Counted from the first letter of the stretch, positions 9,701 to 16,143 are shown. The stretch is 18,855 bases of DNA from Bin55 sp964511425 (GCA_964511425.1 CAZEFI010000037.1:1-18855); one strand, 5' to 3'. Translations and numbers: made by a program. Notes: a model not told the origin generated them from the sequence alone.

Positions 9701-12700
9701 TAGCAACCTGTTGGCGGCGAGTGCGATCGGTGCTTTAACGTACAGATCGGCAGGTGTTGGGTAGCCGCTACTGAACAATAATGTGAGTGGGTCCATTTCA
9801 CTTCGAAGGACTTCTGGTAATCCTGCGCCACACCGTCGAAAGAGACCAATCTCCGTAGCTCCATGTGGATGTAGTTCGGCTAATTCGTCAGCAATTGCGT
9901 CTACATCAGTTGGCATTTCGTCAGGTAGTGAGTCATCTTGCCCAAGTTTCACGACGAAATTTTCTTCGTCCTCTTGTAGCACGCCGGAGCGAGCCAACAT
10001 TTCCAGTATTCGCCGGAATACACGTTTATGCACTTCATTCACACGTAGGGCTTCACGAAGCTCCTCAGGATTCACAATCTGGCCTGCAGTACGTGTCCAG
10101 CCAAGCTTTTCGAGCGTCCAGAGAGCTCGGGTACGCGACCAACGTTCAAGGTCTGATAAAAGAGCTTTCCGGTTCGCCCAAGGGACTCCTTCTTCTTCAA
10201 GGTAAGCTGCGAGCGGTCTGAATTCCTTCGCTACGAGATCTGGATGCGGCAGAAAATCTGCTGCGATGATGGCCGGAACAAGATTGCGTTCGCGCCAGAC
10301 TACCTCGTATAAAAGGTCATTAACACTCTCAAGTGCTGAAAAGAGTGCTGTGGGTGTCGCACGTTTGATTGTGTACCCGTCCAGCCCTCCCAATAAACGA
10401 CCTTCGACATCGTAAATTCGCAATTCTGCTCTTTGTACTTCTGGTGCTGTATCCGAATCAGTATTTGATGAATCCGGAGACTCGATCATTCGAACATGAC
10501 AAACTACACGCTCGTGTAATCCATCAGGCGTCAACCAAAGTCGGGCCCAACCAAATGGCAGATACGTGGTTTCATCTGCTTCAGAACCCTGAATTCGTGC
10601 GGCCGCGACGACCTGAAAACAACCGTCCAGCACTAGTGGATGAACAGCCAATGGGTCTCGAGCGGACAATTCCGCTAAAGACACTTCACCAAGTGCTTCA
10701 CCCGGTTTCGCCCAGACACTACCGAGAGTACGGAAGCTTGGACCGAGTTCAATACCCGAAGCCGCTCTTGCTTGGTACAGGGTCGTCGTATCAACGAGAG
10801 TCATTTCGTTCTTCAAACTCTCAAGATCCACACTCTGCTCTGCGTTCGGTAGATCAGAAGTAGACGGCACACGACACTCGGCGTGAAGTATCCAATCAAC
10901 ATCGGCAGATCCCTTGCTCAAAATCTGAATGAGATCCTTGTCTTCCTGATTGGAACCTCCCTGAATTAGTTGTACCGTGCGGCAGCTCTCCTCACTTTGA
11001 TCCTTGTTATCGACGGTTGGAAGTACAAGAGCATTGTGTAGTTGCATATCGGCAACGGCAATCGCAGTTGCGCCTCTGGATTGAGACAACGCTGCTGCCA
11101 TCGCTCCGTAGAGCGCTCCAGGCGCGATAACGCGGTCGTAGACTCGATGGTCGGCGAGCCAATTCGGGTCTGAAGGAAACAGTTCTGTTTCGTACGTGAT
11201 CTCGCCTGTGGCGGATTCGCGACGTAGTCCGAGCAACGGATGCCCTTGAACAGAACGTTTCCGTTTCGGTTCGCGCAACCAATACTTTTCACGTTGAAAG
11301 GGGTAGCCGGGAATCGAAATGCGTCGTCGAGTCTCACCGGCGAAGAGACCTTCAAAACGGATTGTTAGCCCAGCTTCATAGGCTTCCCCTACCGCTTCAA
11401 TAAAGCTTCCAGTACTCGCCGCAGAGTCTTCAGGTCTCGGTCGAATGCTTGACAACACGACCGGAGGTGAAGCTGATTCCGGCCATGCCGAGGTAGCCAT
11501 GGGTGCAAGCACCGAGCGTGGACCAATCTCAAGAATTACATCCACCCCCAGGTCCGCGAGCGTCCTAGCACCGCTTGCAAACGCGACTGGTTCTCTCGCG
11601 TGGCGACGCCAATACGCACCGTCGAGTATTTGCTTGTCTTCCACAACTCGGCCTGTCAAATTACTGACCAAAGTGACTTTGGGTGCCTGAACGTCTACTT
11701 GATCGAGTGATGATTGCAAATCGTCCAGTACCGGTTCTACAAGCGCACTGTGGAAGGCTTTTGTCGTGTTCAGTTTACGAACGCGAATACCTTCATTCGT
11801 GAGTCGAGTTGAAAGGAGTTCGACATCCGTCTCGGTTCCACTAACGACTTGATGCAAGCCGTTGTCGGCAGAGATATTTAATCCAAAGCTGGGATGTTCG
11901 GCGTTAAAAGACTCAATCGCAGAAACGACTTGCTCGGGCGGCGCAAAGATAGCCGCCATCGCGCCGGGCTCGGTTGCTCCTAGCAAAGTACCGCGCGTAC
12001 AGGCAAACTTCATACCCTCTTCGAGGCTGAACACGTTCGCAGCATGCGCTGCCGCTATTTCGCCAACGCTGTGCCCTAGGACCACGTCCGGTCGCACACC
12101 AACACTTGCCCATAATGCCGTTAACGCGCATTCGAGTGCATACAGGGCAGGTTGCTCCCATGTTGTGTCACCGAGTTGACCTTCACCTTTCAGACCAAAC
12201 ATCACGTCCAACAGCGACGTGCCGCGGACTTCACGAAAGACTGTTTCGCACCGATCCAAAACCGCGCGGACCACAGGTTCCTGATCGTACAAATCGTGGC
12301 CCATTCCGACCCACTGGCTTCCCTGACCAGTGAAGGCAAAAGCGACTTTCTTCGCGGTAGGTGGTGGCTGTAGGCTCGTTTCTGCTATCGCAACCAGCCG
12401 TTCGCGAAGTTCATTGGTGCCACCGCATATAACACCAGCCCGCCATTCGAAATGACACCTTCCTATACCCGCGGTCCAGACCGCGTCAGCAAGAAACGAT
12501 TCTTGTTGCTCGTCTTCGTCTGGTAGTTCTTCGACATTCTTGTCGAGCCATGTGAGATACTGTGAAGCTAGTTCTTGTAACGCGTGTTCACTCTTTGCTG
12601 AAATAGGTAAAAGTCGAAAATTGCGTTTTTGAAGGCTCGTTTCTAGTTGTGATTCATCTTCGTTGTCTTCCGATGGATCCGAAACAACAGTTTGGCCAGA

Positions 12701-13900
12701 ACCCACGACCCAGTGTCGAGTGTAAGGCGTTTCTTCCGGAACCTGATATTCTTCAACTACTACGTGGGCATTTGTACCCGAGATACCAAAGGAGTTTACT
12801 CCTGCTAACCGGGGTCTCCCGTTCCGCTCGGGCAAATCCATTTTCGACGAGGTGACCTTCAGAGGAATCGAACTCCAGTCTATGCTCGGGTTGGGAGTAT
12901 TGAAGTGCAGGTGTTTTGGAATCACTCCGCGTTGCAAAACAAGCACTGCCTTGATGAAACCAGCGATCCCGGCAGCAGACTCCAGATGTCCAAGATTAGT
13001 TTTCACAGATCCAACGAGCAGTGGCCGATCACTTGATCGGCCTCTACTGTACACTCTGGATACCGCATTAATTTCTATCGGGTCTCCAACGCCGGTCCCA
13101 GTACCGTGCGCTTCAAGGTAATCAACGTCCGAGGCGGGGATGCCTGCCTGCGACATCGCGGCTTCGATCACTTTTTCAAGCGCGGGTTCGTTTGGCACCG
13201 TCAAACCGACACTCGCGCCTCCATGATTCACCGCTGAACCGCGGACTACTGCCCAAATTCTGTCCCCGTCGGCTTCCGCATCACGCAATCGCTTCAGCAC
13301 TACTACGCCGCAACCCTCACCACGGACATAACCATTGGCAGAGGCATCAAATGCTTTACACTGTCCGTCCGGAGACAACATCATCGAATCAGCACGTAGT
13401 TCAAAAATACGACTGTTCAGAATTGCCTGAACACCACCCGCAAGTGCTAGATCTGCTTTACCTTGCTGGAGGTCCGATACTGCGTCGTGTAACGACACGA
13501 GAGACGATGCACAGGCAGCGTCCACGGCCTTAGCAGGACCCATGACACCTAATACGAACGAGACACGNNNNNNNNNNNNNNNNNNNNNNNNNNNNNNNNN
13601 NNNNNNNNNNNNNNNNNNNNNNNNNNNNNNNNNNNNNNNNNNNNNNNNNNNNNNNNNNNNNNNNNNNCGCGCGTCGTTTTGGTTCCCGAGGCCTTCAAAC
13701 AGTTTTTCTAAACGATTGGGACCTGACTCCGGCAAGCCATCCAAAACGGAGTTTCCTCCTGTTTCCAGTAAATTCCAAAACGAAGATATGTCTGGGGCAC
13801 CAGGGAAACGGCAGGCCATGCCGACAACTGCGATAGGTTCTACGGGTTGCAAATTACGTTCCTTGTGTCTTCTGTTGGTTGTAGGTGTTTCGTCCGCCAT
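3800..13900 (-). CDS. type I polyketide synthase: KS-AT-DH-cMT-psiKR-ER-KR-ACP-KS-AT(0)
   Basis: This large multidomain synthase builds a reduced, alpha-methylated acyl chain from malonyl units. Residue numbers count the 100-N gap as 34 codons. Catalytic residues seen are KS1 Cys130, AT1 Ser611 (GHSVG), DH His918 and Asp1092, the cMT SAM motif (EVGAGTG, 1421-1427), the ER nucleotide motif (AGAGGVG), the KR TGGLGGIG (2156-2163), ACP1 Ser2461 (GMDSL) and KS2 Cys2730. Oddities are the KR Tyr changed to His2298, and a second AT that is about 112 residues short with the nucleophile changed to Gly3212. The chain ends right after the normal post-AT linker, with no second ACP and no thioesterase. ATG is preceded by AAGG about 13 nt upstream. 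Hydrolase and PPTase genes lie just upstream on the same strand. Family certainty is high; the product is unknown. Confidence 0.95.
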   Translation of the reverse strand: MADETPTTNRRHKERNLQPVEPIAVVGMACRFPGAPDISSFWNLLETGGNSVLDGLPESGPNRLEKLFEGLGNQNDAXXXXXXXXXXXXXXXXXXXXXXXXXXXXXXXXXXRVSFVLGVMGPAKAVDAACASSLVSLHDAVSDLQQGKADLALAGGVQAILNSRIFELRADSMMLSPDGQCKAFDASANGYVRGEGCGVVVLKRLRDAEADGDRIWAVVRGSAVNHGGASVGLTVPNEPALEKVIEAAMSQAGIPASDVDYLEAHGTGTGVGDPIEINAVSRVYSRGRSSDRPLLVGSVKTNLGHLESAAGIAGFIKAVLVLQRGVIPKHLHFNTPNPSIDWSSIPLKVTSSKMDLPERNGRPRLAGVNSFGISGTNAHVVVEEYQVPEETPYTRHWVVGSGQTVVSDPSEDNEDESQLETSLQKRNFRLLPISAKSEHALQELASQYLTWLDKNVEELPDEDEQQESFLADAVWTAGIGRCHFEWRAGVICGGTNELRERLVAIAETSLQPPPTAKKVAFAFTGQGSQWVGMGHDLYDQEPVVRAVLDRCETVFREVRGTSLLDVMFGLKGEGQLGDTTWEQPALYALECALTALWASVGVRPDVVLGHSVGEIAAAHAANVFSLEEGMKFACTRGTLLGATEPGAMAAIFAPPEQVVSAIESFNAEHPSFGLNISADNGLHQVVSGTETDVELLSTRLTNEGIRVRKLNTTKAFHSALVEPVLDDLQSSLDQVDVQAPKVTLVSNLTGRVVEDKQILDGAYWRRHAREPVAFASGARTLADLGVDVILEIGPRSVLAPMATSAWPESASPPVVLSSIRPRPEDSAASTGSFIEAVGEAYEAGLTIRFEGLFAGETRRRISIPGYPFQREKYWLREPKRKRSVQGHPLLGLRRESATGEITYETELFPSDPNWLADHRVYDRVIAPGALYGAMAAALSQSRGATAIAVADMQLHNALVLPTVDNKDQSEESCRTVQLIQGGSNQEDKDLIQILSKGSADVDWILHAECRVPSTSDLPNAEQSVDLESLKNEMTLVDTTTLYQARAASGIELGPSFRTLGSVWAKPGEALGEVSLAELSARDPLAVHPLVLDGCFQVVAAARIQGSEADETTYLPFGWARLWLTPDGLHERVVCHVRMIESPDSSNTDSDTAPEVQRAELRIYDVEGRLLGGLDGYTIKRATPTALFSALESVNDLLYEVVWRERNLVPAIIAADFLPHPDLVAKEFRPLAAYLEEEGVPWANRKALLSDLERWSRTRALWTLEKLGWTRTAGQIVNPEELREALRVNEVHKRVFRRILEMLARSGVLQEDEENFVVKLGQDDSLPDEMPTDVDAIADELAELHPHGATEIGLFRRCGAGLPEVLRSEMDPLTLLFSSGYPTPADLYVKAPIALAANRLLRDAVRALLANLPSDRRLRIIEVGAGTGSATASVLPELPEGRYEYMYTDISAGFFAEAESRFGDGGGCIEYRPLDIEKDPVPQGFSAHSYDLIIASNVLHATRDLNETLVHCRALLAPSGQMVALENLRGQGWMDLTFGQLDGWWRFADEYRPHHALASPEVWQRALLDAGFEAVEILGLDPSKPEERPDRGVIVAMGPDEVTEAPGYWVLVADKQGFAAEIANGLARRNQTVMLVSSDSQDIERVETKHSGILPVSADLQCRESWQTLFDKVPDDVPLSGVVHFTALDGHGSTATTADLEHDVRHAGASALALVQSIVDSNLTPEKGVWFITSGAQVLERETQGSLVGATLWGFGKGVAREASYLNPRMVDLDPSVEEQAFDLVDELMYPDFENHIAWRGESRQCARLVRSGDGPERLDLPEDSSWVLTPDPAGVFETPRAIDLPARPLEAREVKIAVEAAGLNFWDVFRSLGFIEEGNLGREMCGYVVGVGSEVSNVSVGDHVVGLGFGAFAAEMITHEELVAQAPSDIPVSGLATIPSAFVSAALSYELSGLDADDRVLIHAGAGGVGLAAIQLAQAAGAEVFTTASAPKREYLRLLGVKHVFDSRQTDFGEEILEATDGAGVTVVLNSLTSEGFIDASLACLAQGGRFVELARRDILSPEEMAEVRPDVAYDILELDVLKKTDPEWVGRVLRDVMERVSTAELTPIVHSRWPLAEAGAALMFMRSARHLGKIVVTTQPLVSGRLKQDRTYLVTGGLGGIGLAVAEWLVEHGAGTIVLNGRRPPNEEAKEMIRALEERGVTIRVELADVSDSKALDDMLARVDQELPALAGVIHSVGVLSDGALTNQSWDRFETVLWPKVLGAWHLHRATADRDLDLFILFSSRVGVMGNPGQTNHAAANAFLDQLAGHRRALGLPGQAIAWGAWSEIGEAAEQKDRIERQRSALGGRWFTPQQGIRALNRIVRQDVTNSVVMAMDWSVFEEAVDDRPAFLDELLSTEADETADGAVSAEDVLTQLASTNVSEREHLLVSFIQQELQAVLRMPSEPAPTVGFFDLGMDSLMAVEFRNRLNRALSDACTVSNTVVFDFPNIELLARHLNGELGEIEATSAPQSKRTEDDSATRMQAALPDQSTTEQVETAPKVQPVVQAQPKIEQKFGSRSEEDQIAIVGMACRFPGAPDLESYWKQLEAGSDLVTDGRRDPGPWNGIIGDPSAEESEYRIGGFVDGLDQFDASFFGIRPIEANMMDPRQRMLLETSWHALEDAGIDPVSLKGGRAGVFAGIGSSEYRDLITAAGRDDSYLGTAGSVALGRIAFALGLMGPAIPLDMTCASSLVAVHQAAASLRQSEVEVALAGGVHIILSRPVMRFMKEYGMLSRTGKCRTFDAAADGFVRGEGCGMVVLKRLSDAEAQGDRIWGVLKGSAINQNGAAAALTVPNGTAQEQLFAETLSQTGLAPSDVDYIEVHGTGSELGDPIEVRAAAAVYGQNREADKPLLLGTVKTNIGHLEAAAGVAGLIKVLLSMHHGIIPKQLHFKNPSAHVDWDKLPVRVTAEQTAWPQRSDRLPFAGVSAFGISGTNAHILVEQGSVRNEDHREDSKLGFVIGSSRRVPVVLNDLPQVESQTETSIGRKKRFLPLSGKSFGALKDLARGYVDWLDEQEKSVATDQAAESALLADMSWTASVGRSHFEHRAGVAFNDCVSLREGLLEVARQENEPERKPLGKLAFTFSGDYKQWVDQLDELCKQEPVLQDVLIHCDRALREEYDGSILEIINGDSKNWDQSALTLPAVYSLECAFTALWNSIGIRPNVVAGSGVGELSAAQAAGVLRLADGARLAAWCGEHVGTDDTSEHTRDLDARLKEISLSPLRLPFVNGTDRIVDIGETLDLTSWFAPNTTTGLVAGLETTFTKLGVDSAIEISSTTKIVKTVARMYEKGCELDLAGLFAGEIRRRISLPTYPFQRQSYWFNR
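3803..4540 (-). other. AT2(0), shortened acyltransferase remnant without catalytic Ser
   Basis: It aligns with AT1 from KLAFTF onward, but GQGSQ reads SGDYKQ and GHSVGE reads GSGVGE, so the nucleophile is Gly3212. From that point to the end of the linker it has 151 residues against 263 in AT1. The missing parts include the small subdomain with the AFHS motif. The post-AT linker (YPFQRQSYW) is intact and the stop follows three codons later. Confidence 0.85.
4952..6208 (-). other. KS2 terminal ketosynthase domain, intact
   Basis: All the usual landmarks are there: VGMACRFPG, DPRQR, the active site DMTCASS (Cys2730), EVHGTGS and NIGHLEAAAG. It should be catalytically competent although no ACP follows it on this polypeptide. 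Confidence 0.92.
6401..6649 (-). other. ACP1 acyl carrier domain
   Basis: The phosphopantetheine site is Ser2461 in DLGMDSLMAVEF, a canonical motif. A Gln/Thr/Pro-rich linker of about 65 residues separates it from KS2. Confidence 0.92.
6746..7459 (-). other. KR ketoreductase domain with catalytic Tyr replaced by His
   Basis: The Rossmann motif TGGLGGIG (2156-2163), Lys2261 and Ser2285 are present. The expected NYAAAN reads NHAAAN, giving His2298. The LSD at the start of the SDGAL segment resembles the LDD signature of B-type ketoreductases. Activity is uncertain. Confidence 0.85.
7490..8425 (-). other. ER enoylreductase domain
   Basis: It is an MDR-type enoylreductase with GLNFWDV near the start and an intact NADPH motif HAGAGGVG (1963-1970). 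It makes this a fully reducing module. Confidence 0.9.
8501..9103 (-). other. structural (non-catalytic) KR subdomain
   Basis: This is a Rossmann-like stretch without a full nucleotide-binding or catalytic motif, lying between cMT and ER. Fully reducing modules carry the KR structural half here. Boundaries are approximate. Confidence 0.65.
9110..10318 (-). other. C-methyltransferase domain
   Basis: SAM-binding motif I (EVGAGTGSAT, from Glu1421) is intact and is followed by class I methyltransferase features such as ASNVLHAT and ALENL. The position between DH and the psiKR/ER is the usual place for a PKS alpha-carbon methyltransferase. The N-terminal part of the marked range is the helical lid, and its boundary is approximate. 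Confidence 0.88.
10361..11245 (-). other. DH dehydratase domain
   Basis: The catalytic His918 lies in ADHRVYDRVIAP and the Asp1092 in VLDGCFQ. The usual HxxxGxxxxP motif has Asp922 in place of the glycine; both catalytic residues are kept, so the domain is probably active. Confidence 0.85.
11486..12349 (-). other. AT1 acyltransferase domain, malonyl-type
   Basis: It has GQGSQ near its start, the nucleophile elbow GHSVGE (Ser611), the conserved Arg in CTRG, and KAFHS (714-718). The Phe-His in the specificity motif fits malonyl-CoA (HAFH type) rather than methylmalonyl-CoA (YASH type). Methyl branches would then come from the cMT domain. Confidence 0.88.
12758..13840 (-). other. KS1 ketosynthase domain (interrupted by assembly gap)
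   Basis: The N-terminal motif VGMACRFPG, the active-site DAACASS (Cys130), the histidine motif EAHGTGTG and NLGHLESAAG are all present. The segment that normally carries DPRQR and the VGVF/AGI region falls in the N run, so its absence is an assembly effect. Confidence 0.93.
13568..13667. other. assembly gap of 100 N inside KS1
   Basis: There are exactly 100 N, a usual placeholder for a gap of unknown size. Aligning KS1 with KS2 by eye, KS2 has 91 residues between the segments that flank the gap, against 34 placeholder codons. The true missing sequence is therefore about 270 bp, and the frame across it is not proven. Confidence 0.9.
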
Positions 13901-13984
13901 AACTATCCATCTACCTTGCCTGATTACTTGAGACGTTTTTTACACCAGTGCTGCCGTGGTACGACGCCTTTGGAAACCGTCTCG

Positions 13985-14923
13985 TCATATTTTCGTCATA
14001 AAGTCGTGCACATACCACGCGCACAACTCTGGCTTTTCAAGTTGCATGTAATGCGTGGCATCCGCGACAAAGTCAAAGTCGACGCTAATCATGTCTGATA
14101 GATCTACGGTTGGTAAATAGGAAAATGGCAAGATTGGATCTGCTCCCACTACTTTAATGGGATGAGGTGGTTCATCGAAATTTACTTGCCCCGCAAACGT
14201 TCGTGCGAATCGTGTAAGTCGTGCTTCATATTCTCTTGGACAACGTAATTCGTACCCCCCATCTTTGCATTCTCGTAAGGTACTTCGAGCCATGAGCTCA
14301 ATCGCGCCTGGTACAAACCTCGAAAAAGCCGGTAGAAAGTTCATAAGTTCCTCAAACTGTGCGAGTGACTTAAAGTGGTCCGTTCGTTTACCTGTCCGAA
14401 ATGTCGCGGTCTGGACTGCTTGATCAAATTCCTCGCTACTCTCACCGGGACCGGTCGGATACACTGGTGGATCAAACAAGATCAGACCCTCGAACGCACA
14501 GTTTTGTCGAGTGAGGATAGCACTGAATATCTGCGAAGAATACAAAAGCGAAACTAACGCCGAGAGTGAGTGATAGATACCGAAAGTTGGTTTTGCACCA
14601 AATTTTTTGGATGTTTCGTCCAAAATTGCTTCAAGATCGCAAACCATTGTGACGATGTTGTGGTCATTTTCATGAGTTCTTCCGTTCCAACCGTGGTTTC
14701 TGAGATCATAGACCAAGACTTCGTAGTCACTTTCAAAATGAGACCAAAACGGATAGTAAAGGTCGACAGCTAGGCCATTACCATGACAAATCAAGAGTCT
14801 GGGTCCATTTGGGTTGCCATGTTGCCGAACCACAATGTGGGTCCCGTCGTCAAGTGCGACTTCACATACTGTGAGCGGTTTTGGCACCTTCCAATACATG
14901 TTGCTAGTTTTTGATTCGGTCAT
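13985..14923 (-). CDS. alpha/beta hydrolase, candidate product-release enzyme
   Basis: This 312-residue alpha/beta-fold hydrolase has the oxyanion-region motif CHGNG (47-51), DLRNHG (73-78), a nucleophile elbow YHSLS (117-121, Ser119) and a C-terminal histidine in ATHYMQLEKPE (His291). The acid is probably Asp262 or a nearby residue. The elbow lacks the two glycines of the usual GxSxG but keeps the serine. I chose the ATG at 14923, which follows the PPTase stop by 16 nt; the longer start at 14989 would add 22 residues lying entirely over the PPTase end. The PKS begins 84 nt downstream on the same strand. The PKS has no thioesterase domain, so hydrolytic or acyl-transfer release is a reasonable role, but it is inferred from context only. 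Confidence 0.85.
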   Translation of the reverse strand: MTESKTSNMYWKVPKPLTVCEVALDDGTHIVVRQHGNPNGPRLLICHGNGLAVDLYYPFWSHFESDYEVLVYDLRNHGWNGRTHENDHNIVTMVCDLEAILDETSKKFGAKPTFGIYHSLSALVSLLYSSQIFSAILTRQNCAFEGLILFDPPVYPTGPGESSEEFDQAVQTATFRTGKRTDHFKSLAQFEELMNFLPAFSRFVPGAIELMARSTLRECKDGGYELRCPREYEARLTRFARTFAGQVNFDEPPHPIKVVGADPILPFSYLPTVDLSDMISVDFDFVADATHYMQLEKPELCAWYVHDFMTKI

Positions 14924-14939
14924 TAATGCCAGGGCTTTA

Positions 14940-15683
14940 CTACTCGACCCGTTCGTGCGCAATTGCTGCTGCGAATCGATCAGTCTCAAGATTGATTATT
15001 TTCCACACAACATCGGGCATATCGTTAAGTGTCATGCTTGCTGCGTTAGTTTGATCCAACAATGGGTGCGGTATTGAAAACGCAGAGGTGTCCCGACGAA
15101 ATCCCTCACCAGTGGCCTTTATTAAAGCTTCCTTGAAAGTCCAAAGACGAAAAAACAGTTGTCGTTTATGAGGCTCCGGTGTTAGTCTTAGCAATTTCTG
15201 TTCCTGCGTGGAAAATACTGAATACAGAATTTCATCAATGTTCGGTCTGCGATGACGATCTTCAATATCTACACCAATCCGACCACTGCTCGCGAATGCT
15301 AGCAAACCTTGATCATAGGAGTGACTAACATTAAACTCCACGAGCAATGGTTCGTTGCGAACCGTCGCGCTGGGTTTCTCATTTCGTTCTGCAAAGATTC
15401 TTAGATCGGAGTTCTTCAGATCGTGTTGCGTGCAGAGGTTTGCACGCAAAGCGGCTCGACAAAGAATAAACTGACGCCGACCACTTTCCGAGTGAAACGC
15501 GCTTGCTCTCATATTCTCTTGGCGATCTAACATTAAAAGAGCTAGTGTTTCGTAATCACTATTTTTCGATAAATCGACATGAACTACATGGCAATTTGGA
15601 GTTTGGTAGATTCGTCGCCACCAACAAGGAGCAACCCTATTTTGTTCGATATCGATCAGAGCATTGCTGTCCGTAATCTTCAA
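14940..15683 (-). CDS. Sfp-type 4'-phosphopantetheinyl transferase
   Basis: This enzyme would attach the phosphopantetheine arm from CoA to the carrier domains of the PKS and probably to the free ACP. It is 247 residues long, close to Sfp. Landmarks are the KPSA segment (103-106), FNVSHS (117-122), the magnesium-binding GVDIED (137-142) and WTFKEALIKA (181-190) with the family's KEA core. The frame begins at a TTG with no clear ribosome binding site, and no ATG exists upstream in frame, so the exact start is uncertain. The conserved N-terminal part begins around residue 33. It heads an apparent operon with the hydrolase and PKS and is divergent from the ACP gene. Confidence 0.93.
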   Translation of the reverse strand: MKITDSNALIDIEQNRVAPCWWRRIYQTPNCHVVHVDLSKNSDYETLALLMLDRQENMRASAFHSESGRRQFILCRAALRANLCTQHDLKNSDLRIFAERNEKPSATVRNEPLLVEFNVSHSYDQGLLAFASSGRIGVDIEDRHRRPNIDEILYSVFSTQEQKLLRLTPEPHKRQLFFRLWTFKEALIKATGEGFRRDTSAFSIPHPLLDQTNAASMTLNDMPDVVWKIINLETDRFAAAIAHERVE

Positions 15684-15836
15684 GTCTTGAACTAAGTAAA
15701 GAAGGTCGAAAGAAGTATGTTACGAAAGTTCTACGAGGTGAATCTTGCCTCCAAGTCTAACAGGAACCACGGGTATCGAAGTCTCTATATAATTTCCGTC
15801 TTTCACCCTTAAAAGTAATTTACGGAATCATTAACT
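15684..15836. promoter_or_regulatory. divergent intergenic region between the PPTase operon and the ACP gene
   Basis: This 153-bp region must hold the start signals for both directions. On the plus strand a perfect TATAAT lies at 15788-15793, placing a transcript start about 35 nt before the ACP ATG; I see no good -35 box at the matching distance. On the minus strand I find only weak promoter-like hexamers. The arrangement suggests joint control of the ACP and the PKS operon, by inference. Confidence 0.5.
15788..15793 (+). promoter_or_regulatory. consensus -10 box upstream of the ACP gene
   Basis: The hexamer is a perfect TATAAT, 43 nt upstream of the ACP start codon. No recognisable -35 element is paired with it, so it may need an activator or may be chance in an AT-rich stretch. 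Confidence 0.4.
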
Positions 15837-16064
15837 ATGTCAAACACACATGATCGAGTCGCTACGTTAGCACGGAAATTTTTGGATCCCGTGAGAGAAC
15901 CAAACTTTGATGCAAGTTTTAGCGAATCTTCAATTTCCTCCATGGACGCAATGGCATTTGCCAAGGCAGTGGGAAGCGAGTTTAATCGCGAGATTCCAGC
16001 GGACGACTTCGCCAATTTCAACAGTTTACGCGACCTAGTAAGTTACTTGGACGCGAACGCTTAA
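15837..16064 (+). CDS. free-standing acyl carrier protein, non-canonical site motif
   Basis: This is a 75-residue protein of typical ACP size and helical pattern. The phosphopantetheine site is most likely Ser35 in ISSMDAMAF, where the usual Asp before the serine is replaced by Ser34 and the following Leu by Met36. The helix after it (FAKAVGSEF) and the EIPADDF segment match ACP helices II and III. The ATG has a weak GGA about 10 nt upstream. It is divergent from the PPTase-hydrolase-PKS operon, and since the PKS ends in a KS without its own ACP it is a natural candidate for a trans carrier. It could also serve an unrelated acyl pathway. Confidence 0.82.
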   Translation: MSNTHDRVATLARKFLDPVREPNFDASFSESSISSMDAMAFAKAVGSEFNREIPADDFANFNSLRDLVSYLDANA

Positions 16065-16076
16065 TTGACTTCAATA

Positions 16077-16114
16077 CTTCGCGACGGGTCATTTAGTTAA
16101 GATTCGTCGCGAAG
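16077..16114. repeat. 10-bp perfect inverted repeat after the ACP gene
   Basis: Arms at 16077-16086 and 16105-16114 are perfect reverse complements (CTTCGCGACG / CGTCGCGAAG) around an 18-nt AT-rich loop, starting 12 nt after the ACP stop. No T run follows, so it is not a typical intrinsic terminator. It could be an mRNA-stabilising or processing hairpin, or a protein-binding site. Confidence 0.6.
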
Positions 16115-16118
16115 CACG

Positions 16119-16135
16119 TACTCCCGAAGGGAGTA
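16119..16135 (+). promoter_or_regulatory. 7-bp hairpin overlapping the ribosome binding site of the RDD gene
   Basis: TACTCCC and GGGAGTA form a perfect 7-bp stem with a GAA loop. The 3' arm is the Shine-Dalgarno sequence (AAGGGAG) of the GTG start at 16144, so folding would hide it. This could lower or control translation of the RDD protein. Confidence 0.5.
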
Positions 16136-16143
16136 GCAATCAC

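Noticed and set aside
10369..10863. 164-codon plus-strand ORF inside the PKS
   Set aside because: It lies opposite the DH domain, whose catalytic Asp1092 falls in this range; no recognisable protein features.
13568..13667. Loss of the DPRQR region of KS1 as a biological deletion
   Set aside because: The missing segment coincides with the N run, so it is an assembly gap.
14924..14989. Longer start for the alpha/beta hydrolase
   Set aside because: The extra 22 residues lie wholly over the PPTase end in another frame; the ATG at 14923 fits the fold and operon spacing better.
15809..16021. 70-codon minus-strand ORF over the ACP
   Set aside because: It is the antisense of the ACP gene, whose family features are clear.
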